Positions 1-8,135 of a DNA stretch of 64,000 bases are shown here, one piece after another. Numbering within the stretch: position 1 is the stretch's first letter; the number at the start of each line of letters is the position of its first letter. The translations under genes were made by a program, and so were the position numbers. Source of the DNA: Corynebacterium ammoniagenes DSM 20306 (GTDB lineage: Bacteria > Actinomycetota > Actinomycetes > Mycobacteriales > Mycobacteriaceae); NCBI RefSeq assembly GCF_001941425.1, contig NZ_CP009244.1:248001-312000 (forward strand), in the 5' to 3' direction. The notes beneath the pieces were generated by a model that saw only the letters and a program-made list of their open reading frames with translations, had not been told where the DNA came from and ran no database searches.

Positions 1-1
1 C

Positions 2-892
2 ACCGCGGATGCGCTCAAGCGCGTTGGTGGAGTACGTCATGCCCAGATCGTGGGCTTGAGCGAGGATGGGCAAGCCGCACAAATCATGGTCTCCCCGCAG
101 ACATCACCTACTGATCCCGCAACTGTCGGCGTGGCCAGTGCACTGCGTGATGCCAATGCGCGCATCGAAGATGCCACGGGTGCGACACTCGGTCTGACCG
201 GCTTGACCGCGGTGCAGCTGGATATCACCGAGCGCCTCGAAGAAGCCATGCCGCTGTATCTGGCCATCGTCGTGGGTCTTGCCATCTTGCTGTTGTTCTT
301 GGTCTTCCGCTCACTGCTGGTACCCGTGGTGGCAGCACTAGGCTTTTTGCTCTCGGTTGGCAGTGCCTTTGGTCTAACCGTCTTGGTATGGCAGGAAGGC
401 CTGTGGGACTTGGTTCCCGCACCAGGGCCACTGATTTCCTTTATGCCCATCTTCCTTATCGGCGTGACCTTTGGTCTGGCCATGGACTACCAGGTCTTTT
501 TGGTCACGCGCATGCGCGAGCATTATTCGCACACGGGCGGAAAACCGTCGCCGGGCTCGCCGTATTCCGGCGTGGATGAATCCACCATTGTCGGCTTTAC
601 CCAAGGCGCGCGCGTGGTCACAGCCGCGGCAATTATTATGATTTCGGTCTTCGTGGCCTTTATCAACCAGCCTTTGCCGTTTATTCAAATCTTTGGCTTC
701 GCACTCGCCGTCTCGGTCTTCTTCGATGCCTTCTTCATTCGCATGTCGCTGGTACCAGCGACCATGTTCTTGATGGGCAAGGCCACGTGGTGGATGCCGA
801 AGTGGCTGGATAAGCTGCTGCCCTCGCTAGATATTGAAGGTACTGCTTTGGAAAAAGAGTGGGAAGAGAAGCACAAGGCGACCGTGGAATAG
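2..892 (+). CDS. MMPL/RND-family membrane transporter, C-terminal part (5' partial)
   Basis: The reading frame is open from the left window edge, so only about the last 296 residues are present. It shows a soluble stretch, then a run of hydrophobic helices (from about position 260 to 780) containing the sequence FGLAMDYQVFLVTRMRE, which is typical of the MMPL/RND fold where acidic residues in a helix carry protons. Such proteins in corynebacteria export mycolate-type lipids or drugs; the substrate cannot be told here. It ends with a charged tail (EKEWEEKHK). The tgt gene follows 22 bp later on the same strand. Confidence 0.85.
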   Translation, partial: TADALKRVGGVRHAQIVGLSEDGQAAQIMVSPQTSPTDPATVGVASALRDANARIEDATGATLGLTGLTAVQLDITERLEEAMPLYLAIVVGLAILLLFLVFRSLLVPVVAALGFLLSVGSAFGLTVLVWQEGLWDLVPAPGPLISFMPIFLIGVTFGLAMDYQVFLVTRMREHYSHTGGKPSPGSPYSGVDESTIVGFTQGARVVTAAAIIMISVFVAFINQPLPFIQIFGFALAVSVFFDAFFIRMSLVPATMFLMGKATWWMPKWLDKLLPSLDIEGTALEKEWEEKHKATVE

Positions 893-914
893 TCACAGAT
901 TAGACTGGTTGGCT

Positions 915-2183
915 ATGAGCCACGAGCACTCTGATGATTTGTCCTTTGACGTGACAACCCGCCTGGGCGATGGCAGCCCCGGCAAGCATGGCCGCACCGG
1001 AGTTATCCATACTCCACACGGCGATATTCAAACCCCAGCCTTTATTCCGGTTGCCACCAAGGCAACCGTGAAGACACTGACCCCGGAGCAGATTAAAAGC
1101 ACCGGCGCGCAGGCGATTTTGTCCAACGCCTACCACCTGTACCTGCAGCCCGGCCACGACATTGTCGATGAAGCCGGCGGCGTTGCAGCCTTTGAAAATT
1201 GGGATGGGCCTACTTATACCGACTCCGGTGGGTTCCAGGTGATGAGCCTGGGCGTGGGCTTTAAAAAGGTCCTCGCCATGGATGTGGCTAAGTTGACCGA
1301 GGGCGATATCCGCGCCGCCAAGAAAGAACGTCTGGCGCATGTCGATGAAGATGGCGTGGATTTCCGCTCTTTCATCGATGGTTCCAAGCATCGTTTTACC
1401 CCGGAGTTTTCCATGCAGATTCAGCATGGGCTCGGCGCAGACATCATGTTTGCTTTCGATGAATTGACCACGTTGGTTGATACCCGCCTGTACCAAGAAG
1501 CTTCTGTCGACCGCACGCACCGCTGGGCAAAGCGCTGCTTGGAAGAACATGAGCGTTTGACTAATGAACGCACCCATCGCCCGAAGCAATCGTTGTGGGG
1601 TGTGGTCCAGGGCGCGCAGTATGAAGATTTGCGCCGTCAGGCAACCCGCGGCCTCGTGCAGCTTTCCGATGAAGCAGAGGCCGAAGGAAAGCGCGGTTTC
1701 GGCGGCTTCGGCATCGGTGGTGCGCTGGAGAAAGAAAACCTGGGCACGATTGTGGGCTGGTGCAGCGATGAGCTGCCGGAAAACAAGCCACGCCACCTCC
1801 TAGGCATCTCCGAGCCCGATGACATGTTTACCGCGATTGAAGCCGGTGCCGATACCTTTGACTGCGTGGCTCCCACCCGTTTGGGACGCCGCGGTGGTGT
1901 GTACACCCTCGATGGCCGCATGAACCTGATGGGCGCGAAATTCAAGCGTGATTTCTCCGGCGTGGATGAAGAATTCGGCGGCTACGTTTCAGAGAATTAC
2001 TCGCGTGCGTATATCCACCACCTGCTCAAGGCCAAAGAATTCCTCGCGGGTACTTTGTGCACGATCCACAACCTGCAGTTCATGATCAGCCTGGTTGATA
2101 ACATCCGTAAATCCATCGACGGTGGCTACTACGAGGCCTACCGCGATGAATTTATGGGCCGTTACTACGCCAATAAAAAGTAG
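915..2183 (+). CDS. tgt: tRNA-guanine transglycosylase, divergent form without the zinc cysteines
   Basis: This enzyme swaps guanine-34 of GUN-anticodon tRNAs for queuine or its precursor. The 422-residue protein starts at ATG 915, where homology begins; in-frame codons upstream overlap the previous gene. It keeps the DSGGFQ active-site loop, FAFDE, the second catalytic region FDCVAPTR and NYSRAYIHHL. The usual zinc site C-x-C-x2-C just before NYSRAY is replaced by F354, G356 and S359 (DEEFGGYVSE), while the partner histidine H385 (CTIHNL) remains. It also carries an insertion after the active-site loop (about residues 117-155, rich in charge) relative to the E. coli enzyme. The nearby yhhQ and gluQRS support a role in queuosine salvage. 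Family assignment is firm; substrate preference is inferred. Confidence 0.88.
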   Translation: MSHEHSDDLSFDVTTRLGDGSPGKHGRTGVIHTPHGDIQTPAFIPVATKATVKTLTPEQIKSTGAQAILSNAYHLYLQPGHDIVDEAGGVAAFENWDGPTYTDSGGFQVMSLGVGFKKVLAMDVAKLTEGDIRAAKKERLAHVDEDGVDFRSFIDGSKHRFTPEFSMQIQHGLGADIMFAFDELTTLVDTRLYQEASVDRTHRWAKRCLEEHERLTNERTHRPKQSLWGVVQGAQYEDLRRQATRGLVQLSDEAEAEGKRGFGGFGIGGALEKENLGTIVGWCSDELPENKPRHLLGISEPDDMFTAIEAGADTFDCVAPTRLGRRGGVYTLDGRMNLMGAKFKRDFSGVDEEFGGYVSENYSRAYIHHLLKAKEFLAGTLCTIHNLQFMISLVDNIRKSIDGGYYEAYRDEFMGRYYANKK

Positions 2184-2203
2184 CCCCGCTACCTGCGTTA
2201 TTG

Positions 2204-2229
2204 ACGGTGCTGCATCGATGCAGCACCGT
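2204..2229. terminator. Bidirectional hairpin between convergent tgt and rclA-like gene
   Basis: A perfect 11-bp inverted repeat (ACGGTGCTGCA / TGCAGCACCGT) with a 4-nt loop sits between the tgt stop and the end of the opposing reductase gene. It lacks a clear T-tract, as is common for actinobacterial terminators. Confidence 0.6.
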
Positions 2230-2230
2230 G

Positions 2231-3595
2231 TTAAGCCAGCAGCGCGTTAAAGACCTCGGTGCTGGAGGGGTGGGTGTAGATGGTATCGCCGATGACGCTG
2301 GCGGGGATCTTATTGCTCATCGCCACAGCAGCGAGGTTAATCAGCTCTTGGGAATCCACGCAGTACAAGGTCGCGCCTAAGATCTGATCGTCTTCGACAT
2401 CAATGATGAACTTGGCTACGCCTTCAGGAGTGCCCACGATTTTTGGCCGCGGCATGATGGGAATATCCGCGATTTCCTTAAACCGTACTTCTGCCGTGTG
2501 CCCGCGGGAGGCGGCATTGGTCTTCGCATCTTCTTCACCCATGCCGATGGTTGACAGTGGGGGATTGGTAAAGGTCGTAGTAGGAATCAAACGGCCAGTG
2601 GTCACACGCGAGCCGTCGCTCCAGCGGTCGGATAAAATCACGCGGTGGTCGTCATAAGAGACGTAGGTAAATTGCGGACCACCGTTGACATCACCCGCGG
2701 CGTAGATACCTTCCACATTGGTGCGCAGGTGTTCATCAACGGCAATCGCACCGCGCGAGGTGGTATTAATACCGGCGGCTTCTAGTCCCAGGCCGTCCGT
2801 GGCAGGTTTGCGGCCAATAGCAAAGAGCACATTCGTGGCATCCATGCTGTGTTCGGTATCGCCATCGGAATAGCGCACGCTGACGCTGTTTGCGCCATCT
2901 TCTACACCGGTGACATCAGCATTGTTGATAATGGTGATGCCCTTGGCCTCAAGGTCTTTTTTGAGCGCTTGGGCGATGTCATCATCGAAAGCCGTGCCGA
3001 ACTGCGCACCACGGTCCAAGATGGTGACCTTGGTGCCAAATTGCGCAAACATCGTGGCAAATTCCATGCCAATGGGGCCACCGCCAACAATGACCAAAGA
3101 CTCTGGGGTTTCCTCCAAGTGCTGTGCGGAGGTGGAATCAATAACACGAGAAGAATCAATCCCCGGGATATCGGGAAGGATAGGTTCGGAGCCGGTATTG
3201 ATAATGATGGTGGTCGCGGTAATAGTTAGTTCTTCTTGACCACCAGTAACCAGCACCGAATCCGTCCCGGTAAATTCTGCGTGGCCATCGACTACTATGA
3301 CCCCGGCGTCGTCGGCAAGCTGCTTATTAACCTTATTTAAGGTGGCGATGAAGTTATCGCGGTGTTCTACCGAGTCGGGGTATTTCACGCCGCGTTCGGA
3401 ATCCACCAGCATGGTTTTGGTGGGAATACATGCAATATTGATGCATGTGCCGCCGTACATCTTCGGCGATTGTTCTACCAAGATGACGCGGTCACCCTGC
3501 TCAGCGCGGTTCATGGCGATGGTTTTACCCGCTTTGCCAAAACCAATGACGAGAACGTCTGCTGTCGTTGAGGCCTGGTTATCTATTGTATTCAT
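2231..3595 (-). CDS. RclA-like FAD-dependent pyridine nucleotide-disulfide oxidoreductase
   Basis: This is a 454-residue flavoprotein of the class I disulfide reductase family. It has an N-terminal FAD-binding motif (VIGFGKAGKT), the redox disulfide GGTCINIACIPTKT, a NAD(P)-binding GGGPIGMEFA, the second FAD motif AAGDVNGG, and a C-terminal dimerisation domain with THPSSTE. The GFGKAGKT start and overall pattern resemble E. coli RclA, a copper-dependent reductase linked to hypochlorous acid resistance, more than lipoamide or mycothione reductase. I chose ATG 3595 because it has a GGCAGGGA ribosome site and begins right before the FAD fold; a start at 3685 would add 30 unsupported residues. 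It lies between tgt and yhhQ but need not belong to queuosine metabolism. Confidence 0.8.
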   Translation of the reverse strand: MNTIDNQASTTADVLVIGFGKAGKTIAMNRAEQGDRVILVEQSPKMYGGTCINIACIPTKTMLVDSERGVKYPDSVEHRDNFIATLNKVNKQLADDAGVIVVDGHAEFTGTDSVLVTGGQEELTITATTIIINTGSEPILPDIPGIDSSRVIDSTSAQHLEETPESLVIVGGGPIGMEFATMFAQFGTKVTILDRGAQFGTAFDDDIAQALKKDLEAKGITIINNADVTGVEDGANSVSVRYSDGDTEHSMDATNVLFAIGRKPATDGLGLEAAGINTTSRGAIAVDEHLRTNVEGIYAAGDVNGGPQFTYVSYDDHRVILSDRWSDGSRVTTGRLIPTTTFTNPPLSTIGMGEEDAKTNAASRGHTAEVRFKEIADIPIMPRPKIVGTPEGVAKFIIDVEDDQILGATLYCVDSQELINLAAVAMSNKIPASVIGDTIYTHPSSTEVFNALLA

Positions 3596-3704
3596 ATCTA
3601 TCCCTGCCTTTTCAAAAAAGAAGCGGCCAAGAAAGCCAAAAGGCTTGGTGAGCCAAAATATTCTTGCTACACCAAGCCTATACAAATTTCGAGCAGGTTT
3701 TATT

Positions 3705-4415
3705 TCATGCCGGAACGTAATCCTCGCGCTTTTTCACCCACGCGATGACACGGGTCGTTACCGGAAGCAGCACAATTTCAATCAGGGTCTTCCACACAAA
3801 ACCCACGGCCACGTAGTTAAAGAACCCACCGATGGAATCCACGCCAATCACTGATGCCGCGATGGCGCAAAACAGTACCGTATCGCCCAATTCGCCCACC
3901 ACGGTGGATGCGATCAAACGGGTTTTGAGCTTGCCCTCACCGGAACGCTTTTTCATGGCATTCATAATCCAGGCGTTGAGCAGCTGGCCTACGAGGTAGC
4001 CAGCCAGGGAGGCGAGAACAATCTGCGGTACGAGCCCCAAGGTGGCAGCGAAGGCTTCTTGGCCTTCATAAAAGCTTGCCGATGGCAGCCAGATCGCAAT
4101 ATAAAAACACACCACGGCCAAAATAGCCATGCAAAAGCCGATGTAGATAGCGCGCCGGGTGGATTTGAACCCGTAGCACTCAGCGAGCACGTCGCCGACG
4201 ATATAGGCCAAGGGGAACAGGAAAAATGCGCCGTCCGTAATGAGCGGGCCTAGGGCAACGCCTTTGGTGGCGTTGATATTGGAAATTAAAAAGACGACGA
4301 CAAACACCGTGACCAACCACGGATACAGGGTGGACTGTACCGGGATGAATCGGATGCTCTCGCCGCCATTGTCTGCGGTTGCGGTTGCCGATTTACTTGT
4401 CATGGAATACATCAT
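3705..4415 (-). CDS. yhhQ: YhhQ/YPDG-family queuosine precursor transporter
   Basis: A 236-residue membrane protein of the VUT1 (YhhQ) family, which imports queuosine precursors or queuine. About six hydrophobic helices are visible, with family hallmarks [23 protein letters not shown] in the first half and [11 protein letters not shown] plus GFVWKTLIE in the second. It is transcribed divergently from gluQRS with only 27 bp between the start codons, so the two share a promoter region. Alternative ATG starts lie at 4412 and 4403. With tgt and gluQRS nearby and no queuosine biosynthesis genes in the window, it is best read as the uptake step of a salvage pathway (inference). Confidence 0.88.
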   Translation of the reverse strand: MMYSMTSKSATATADNGGESIRFIPVQSTLYPWLVTVFVVVFLISNINATKGVALGPLITDGAFFLFPLAYIVGDVLAECYGFKSTRRAIYIGFCMAILAVVCFYIAIWLPSASFYEGQEAFAATLGLVPQIVLASLAGYLVGQLLNAWIMNAMKKRSGEGKLKTRLIASTVVGELGDTVLFCAIAASVIGVDSIGGFFNYVAVGFVWKTLIEIVLLPVTTRVIAWVKKREDYVPA

Positions 4416-4442
4416 CGCACCTGGAGCCGTAACCTAGAAATT

Positions 4443-5498
4443 ATGCAATCTCCGCCACGAAGCAACGAACCCAGCGCAAGCAACGAGAAGCAGTCCGGTA
4501 CGCAGCCGGGCAGGCACCGGAGCCAGCCACAGGGCACCTCGCAGAATGCACCGCAGAGCGCCTCGCAAGGCGCGGGACGGTATGCCCCAAGTCCTTCCGG
4601 AGACCTGCACTTTGGCAACCTGCGCACCGCCTTGTTGTCGTGGTTATATGCGCGCAGCACCGGGCGACAATTTTTCATGCGGGTAGAAGATATTGATCAG
4701 CAGCGCTCGTCGATGGATGCTGCCCAGCACCAGCTCGAAGATTTAGACCACCTCGGCCTGGAATGGGACGGCGAGGTCATCTACCAGCAAGATCGTTACA
4801 GCGCTTATGAGGAAGCGCTGGCGAGGTTGCCGCACTATGAGTGCTATTGCTCGCGCAAGGATATTCAGGAAGCATCGCGCGCTCCACATGCCATCCCCGG
4901 GCAGTATCCCGGTACATGTCGGAATTTAAGTGAAGAGGAAAGAAAAGCACAAAGAGCATTGCTTGTCGATGCCTCCCGTATCCCCGCTTTACGCCTGCGC
5001 TCCGAGGTGTCCAGCTTTACCGTCCATGATGAGCTGGCAGGTAACTACACTGGCGAGGTCGATGACATGATCTTGCGTCGCGGCGGCAATGCCAATCAAA
5101 TGGGTCCACTGGGGCCTGATTGGGCCTATAACCTCGCGGTTGTCGTCGATGACGGCGAGCAGGGCATCGACCAAGTCGTACGCGGTGATGACCTGCTATC
5201 TTCTGCACCGCGGCAAGCGTATTTAGCGCAGTTATTAGGCTATGACATCCCGCAGTACGTGCATGTCCCGCTGGTGCTCAACCACGAGGGCAAGCGCTTG
5301 GCCAAGCGGGATGGCGCAGTGACCTTGCGCGAGATGCTCGAAGAATCCGACCTCGCATCAATAATTGGCCACCTAGCGCAGTCCTTGGGGTATGAGGGAA
5401 TTGGCAACGCCGATGAATTATTAGAGGCCTTTGACCCGGTGGAGTTTGCACAACATGGCTCCGCGCATAAGCCTTTTACCTGGACTAACCTGCTCTAA
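4443..5498 (+). CDS. gluQRS: Glutamyl-Q tRNA(Asp) synthetase
   Basis: This is a truncated glutamyl-tRNA synthetase paralogue that attaches glutamate to the queuosine base in the tRNA(Asp) anticodon. The catalytic domain begins near residue 45 ([23 protein letters not shown]-like motif) and includes a zinc site of the CYC...Y-P-G-T-C type (residues about 137-159) and the KMSKS equivalent GKRLAKRDG. It lacks an anticodon-binding domain, as expected. The first 44 residues are a Ser/Gln/Pro-rich extension with no family match; the true start could be inside it. Its function requires queuosine in tRNA, which ties it to tgt and yhhQ. Confidence 0.9.
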   Translation: MQSPPRSNEPSASNEKQSGTQPGRHRSQPQGTSQNAPQSASQGAGRYAPSPSGDLHFGNLRTALLSWLYARSTGRQFFMRVEDIDQQRSSMDAAQHQLEDLDHLGLEWDGEVIYQQDRYSAYEEALARLPHYECYCSRKDIQEASRAPHAIPGQYPGTCRNLSEEERKAQRALLVDASRIPALRLRSEVSSFTVHDELAGNYTGEVDDMILRRGGNANQMGPLGPDWAYNLAVVVDDGEQGIDQVVRGDDLLSSAPRQAYLAQLLGYDIPQYVHVPLVLNHEGKRLAKRDGAVTLREMLEESDLASIIGHLAQSLGYEGIGNADELLEAFDPVEFAQHGSAHKPFTWTNLL

Positions 5499-5512
5499 GA
5501 CTGGGATTCGAC

Positions 5513-7075
5513 ATGGATGTTTTGATGATCCTCACCGGGTTGCTCGCCGCCACCGTGGGCGCAGTAGCGCTGGGAAATAAGACTGGCCTGCCTTGGCCCG
5601 CACTGTTGACGTTACTGACCACCGCGGTGGTCTTTATTCCGGGATTTACCACGTTTACCGTGCCCTCGGAGTTGATTTTGCCTATCTTCCTCCCGCCGCT
5701 GCTGTGGGCTCTAGCCCGGCGCACATCGTGGGGCGTGATTCGCGAGCAGTGGCGCACCATCTTGCTGCTCTCTGTGGTCTTGGTGGTACTCACCACGGCC
5801 GGGGTCGGTGTTGCGGCCTATTTCTGGTTGCCTGGCATCGGTCTCGCGGGCGCTATTCTCATCGGCGCTGCCATCGCGCCGCCTGATCCCGTCGCGGTGG
5901 AAGCCGTGGCGGAGCCCGCCGGAATCCCGCACCGCATTACCACATCGCTGCAGACTGAAGGGCTTTTTAATGACGCCGCCTCGATTGTGTTATTTCACTT
6001 AGCGCTCTTTGCGATTACCGAAGGCGATGACCTTTCGGTGGCCGGCGGCGTGCTGAACTTTGTGTACTCATCAGTTGTGGCCGCCATTTTGGGCTTGGTG
6101 GTTGGCTGGGTCGCTGCCTGGTTTATGAAACACATCGATGACTCCACTGCACGCAATGCACTGACGTGGGTGATACCTTTCGGTACCTATATCACCGCTG
6201 AGTTTTTAGAGGCCTCCGGCGTTATTGCAGTGGTTATCGCTGCTATCGAGTTAAGCTCACGCGCGCCACTATTTGCCGAAGATCGTTCTTCAGGACGAAA
6301 CTTCTGGGAAACCGCGGAGTTGTTATTTACCGGCGTCGCCTTTGGTCTCATTGGCATGTCGGTGCGCAATGCTATCGATGAAGTCGGCGCGGACCTGTGG
6401 CACTCCGTATTCGTCGGTGTTGGGCTATCAATAGTTGCCATCGTCATCCGCGGGGTGTGGATGTATATCGTCTGCCTGATCAATCAAAAGACCGGGCAGC
6501 GGCGAAGCGCACCGACTCGCTTGCAAGAAGTCCTGTTGATGACCTGGTCAGGAATGCGCGGGCTGGTTACCTTGGCGCTGATTTTGTCCATCCCCACTGG
6601 CGCTTTGGCCTACCACCATGAGCTTGCGGTTGTGGCCCTAACGGTGCTGCTTATCACCATGGTGATTCCGGGGCTGCTGCTGCCGTGGCTGATGAACCAA
6701 CTGTCGCTGCAAACCCAATCCGAAGCCGCTGAGGACGCCATGCGCGCCGTGATCTCGGAACGCTCCCGCCAAGCAGCCATGCGCAGTTTGCGTGGCTACG
6801 CTGACACCCTCGATCCCGATATCGCAGCGGCCATTGATAACTGGTTTGAAGAAACCCTCGGCGCCGGTGACCTTTCTGCCGAAAACCGCAGCGTGCGTAT
6901 GGAAAAGATCAAACGTGCTCGCAAGGAAGCCAGCAAAGCACGGGAAGTAGCACTACTGGCTTCACAACAAGAGCTCATACACATGCGCAATAACCGCGAA
7001 TACAACCCCGTGCTCGTGGATGAAATCCTCGGTGAAGTGGATCGCGCACTGCTGACGGTGAAAGACCGGCAGTAA
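5513..7075 (+). CDS. CPA1-family monovalent cation/proton antiporter
   Basis: A 520-residue antiporter with about 12 hydrophobic segments in the first 410 residues. Diagnostic motifs are GAAIAPPDPVAVEAV and EGLFNDAASIVLF, the latter carrying the Asp of the CPA1 (NhaP/NHE) ion-binding site. A hydrophilic C-terminal tail of about 110 residues, rich in Arg, Glu and Ala, is likely cytoplasmic and regulatory. It exchanges Na+ or K+ for H+; the ion cannot be decided. ATG 5513 lies 14 bp after the gluQRS stop, so the two may be co-transcribed. Confidence 0.88.
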   Translation: MDVLMILTGLLAATVGAVALGNKTGLPWPALLTLLTTAVVFIPGFTTFTVPSELILPIFLPPLLWALARRTSWGVIREQWRTILLLSVVLVVLTTAGVGVAAYFWLPGIGLAGAILIGAAIAPPDPVAVEAVAEPAGIPHRITTSLQTEGLFNDAASIVLFHLALFAITEGDDLSVAGGVLNFVYSSVVAAILGLVVGWVAAWFMKHIDDSTARNALTWVIPFGTYITAEFLEASGVIAVVIAAIELSSRAPLFAEDRSSGRNFWETAELLFTGVAFGLIGMSVRNAIDEVGADLWHSVFVGVGLSIVAIVIRGVWMYIVCLINQKTGQRRSAPTRLQEVLLMTWSGMRGLVTLALILSIPTGALAYHHELAVVALTVLLITMVIPGLLLPWLMNQLSLQTQSEAAEDAMRAVISERSRQAAMRSLRGYADTLDPDIAAAIDNWFEETLGAGDLSAENRSVRMEKIKRARKEASKAREVALLASQQELIHMRNNREYNPVLVDEILGEVDRALLTVKDRQ

Positions 7076-7090
7076 TTAAGTACTTCTGGC

Positions 7091-7096
7091 TACACT
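7091..7096 (+). promoter_or_regulatory. -10 box of a leaderless transcript
   Basis: TACACT lies 7 bp before ATG 7104, the spacing expected for a leaderless actinobacterial mRNA. Confidence 0.4.
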
Positions 7097-7103
7097 GGCG
7101 GCC

Positions 7104-7451
7104 ATGGATGGGCAGGGAATTTATGAATACGCCGAACTCGATAACAGCATGGACTATCTATACGAGTTCTTCGACAAGGACCTCAAAGACCGCCTCGATA
7201 TTGAACGGCAATACATTCCCGAAGGATTAGAAGATCTGATCGGGGATAATTCTCTGCTCGACTACGTCTGGCTGTGGATTAAAGACACTGGTCCACGTGG
7301 TTTCCGCCAGTACCTCTTCGATGGCGGTTATGGAGAACCGGACGTAACCGAAGCCTTTTTGGCCAAGCGTCAGGAGTGGGGAATGAATACGCCACCGCAC
7401 TTGGAGTGGCTCGCGCAAGATGAGTTCGATGAGCAATCGCTCAAGGTCTAA
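7104..7451 (+). CDS. Small acidic protein of unknown function
   Basis: I do not recognise this 115-residue protein. It is acidic, rich in aromatic residues and predicted soluble, without signal peptide or membrane helix; the middle reads WLWIKDTGPRGFRQYLFDGGYGEPD. Codon use matches its neighbours, and an upstream -10 box supports independent leaderless expression. It sits between the antiporter and the SRP RNA gene. Confidence 0.65.
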   Translation: MDGQGIYEYAELDNSMDYLYEFFDKDLKDRLDIERQYIPEGLEDLIGDNSLLDYVWLWIKDTGPRGFRQYLFDGGYGEPDVTEAFLAKRQEWGMNTPPHLEWLAQDEFDEQSLKV

Positions 7452-7520
7452 GTCGCGCTGCTGAGCTGTGCTTGCGTACGCTGCTGGGCCTAGAACTCAA
7501 CGGGCCCGGAAAACTTAAAA

Positions 7521-7608
7521 GGGACCCCGCGCACCCGACAGAGCCTGCTGACCCTTGCTGCATTCCTGCCCTGGGGGAGTTCACAGGATGACGCCACGCG
7601 GAATCCTG
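7521..7608 (-). ncRNA. ffs: Signal recognition particle RNA (4.5S, small bacterial type)
   Basis: Read on the minus strand, the segment folds into the small SRP RNA hairpin. The apex is a GGAA tetraloop closed by GCA/UGC within CCAGGGCAGGAAUGCAGCAA, which is the Ffh-binding region, and the terminal stem pairs GGAUUCCGCG with CGCGGGGUCC. A promoter reads TTGATA (7639-7644), 18-bp spacer, TAGGCT (7615-7620). It binds Ffh to target nascent membrane and secreted proteins. The ends are accurate to a few bases. Confidence 0.92.
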
Positions 7609-7614
7609 TTCTAG

Positions 7615-7644
7615 AGCCTAGCGCTTTGTCGGCCGCAATATCAA
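7615..7644 (-). promoter_or_regulatory. SRP RNA promoter
   Basis: On the minus strand TTGATA and TAGGCT are separated by 18 bp, and the -10 box ends about 7 bp before the mapped 5' side of the SRP RNA. Confidence 0.55.
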
Positions 7645-7811
7645 ATGCAGAAAAGTAGCGCGGGTTTCTAGGTATTGAGGCGAAATGCGGAGCGAGTTTA
7701 TCGCCGCGAAGTAATCGAGAAGCAATTAATCAGCGGAGTGCAGAAGATGGTTTCAGTTATTTCGTGGAAAAGCGTGTTGACCAGCTGATTTTGTTTCAAC
7801 TTACCTGTGCT

Positions 7812-7817
7812 GATAAT
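7812..7817 (+). promoter_or_regulatory. -10 box of tRNA-Ser promoter
   Basis: GATAAT lies 10 bp upstream of the tRNA 5' end. The preceding T-rich stretch near 7790 may hold a weak -35 box. Confidence 0.45.
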
Positions 7818-7827
7818 GTTTCCCCTT

Positions 7828-7916
7828 GGAGGATTCGACTAGCGGCCTATGTCACACGCCTGGAACGCGTGCGGGGTTCACGCCCCTCGTGGGTTCAAAT
7901 CCCACATCCTCCGCCA
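7828..7916 (+). tRNA. tRNA-Ser (anticodon GGA)
   Basis: The 7-bp acceptor stem GGAGGAT/ATCCTCC, anticodon arm CACGC-CTGGAAC-GCGTG with anticodon GGA, a long variable arm typical of class II tRNAs, and the T arm GTGGG-TTCAAAT-CCCAC are all present. The discriminator base is G and CCA is encoded (7914-7916). Confidence 0.95.
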
Positions 7917-7919
7917 GAG

Positions 7920-7964
7920 AAAATCTCGGGTTACTGCACTTAGTGCGGGACCCGAGATTTTTGT
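7920..7964 (+). terminator. Intrinsic terminator after tRNA-Ser
   Basis: AAATCTCGGGT pairs with ACCCGAGATTT across a loop and is followed by a T-run. Confidence 0.8.
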
Positions 7965-8077
7965 TTGCCTGCTCTTTCTAGCTTCGCTTTTGAAGTCTTT
8001 CAGCCCCTCTTTAAGTTTCTTGGTAAGTGGCTGCCCGCAAATGCGGGGATGTGCGCCCAGCGGTCGTATTAATTGGC

Positions 8078-8083
8078 TACTAT
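8078..8083 (+). promoter_or_regulatory. Candidate -10 box for aspT
   Basis: TACTAT within GGCTACTATTGG matches the corynebacterial TANNNT consensus and lies about 50 bp upstream of the aspT start. Confidence 0.4.
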
Positions 8084-8135
8084 TGGACTCCACATAGGGC
8101 CTTATACAGAACCGAAAGGTAGGCGAGCACGTCTC

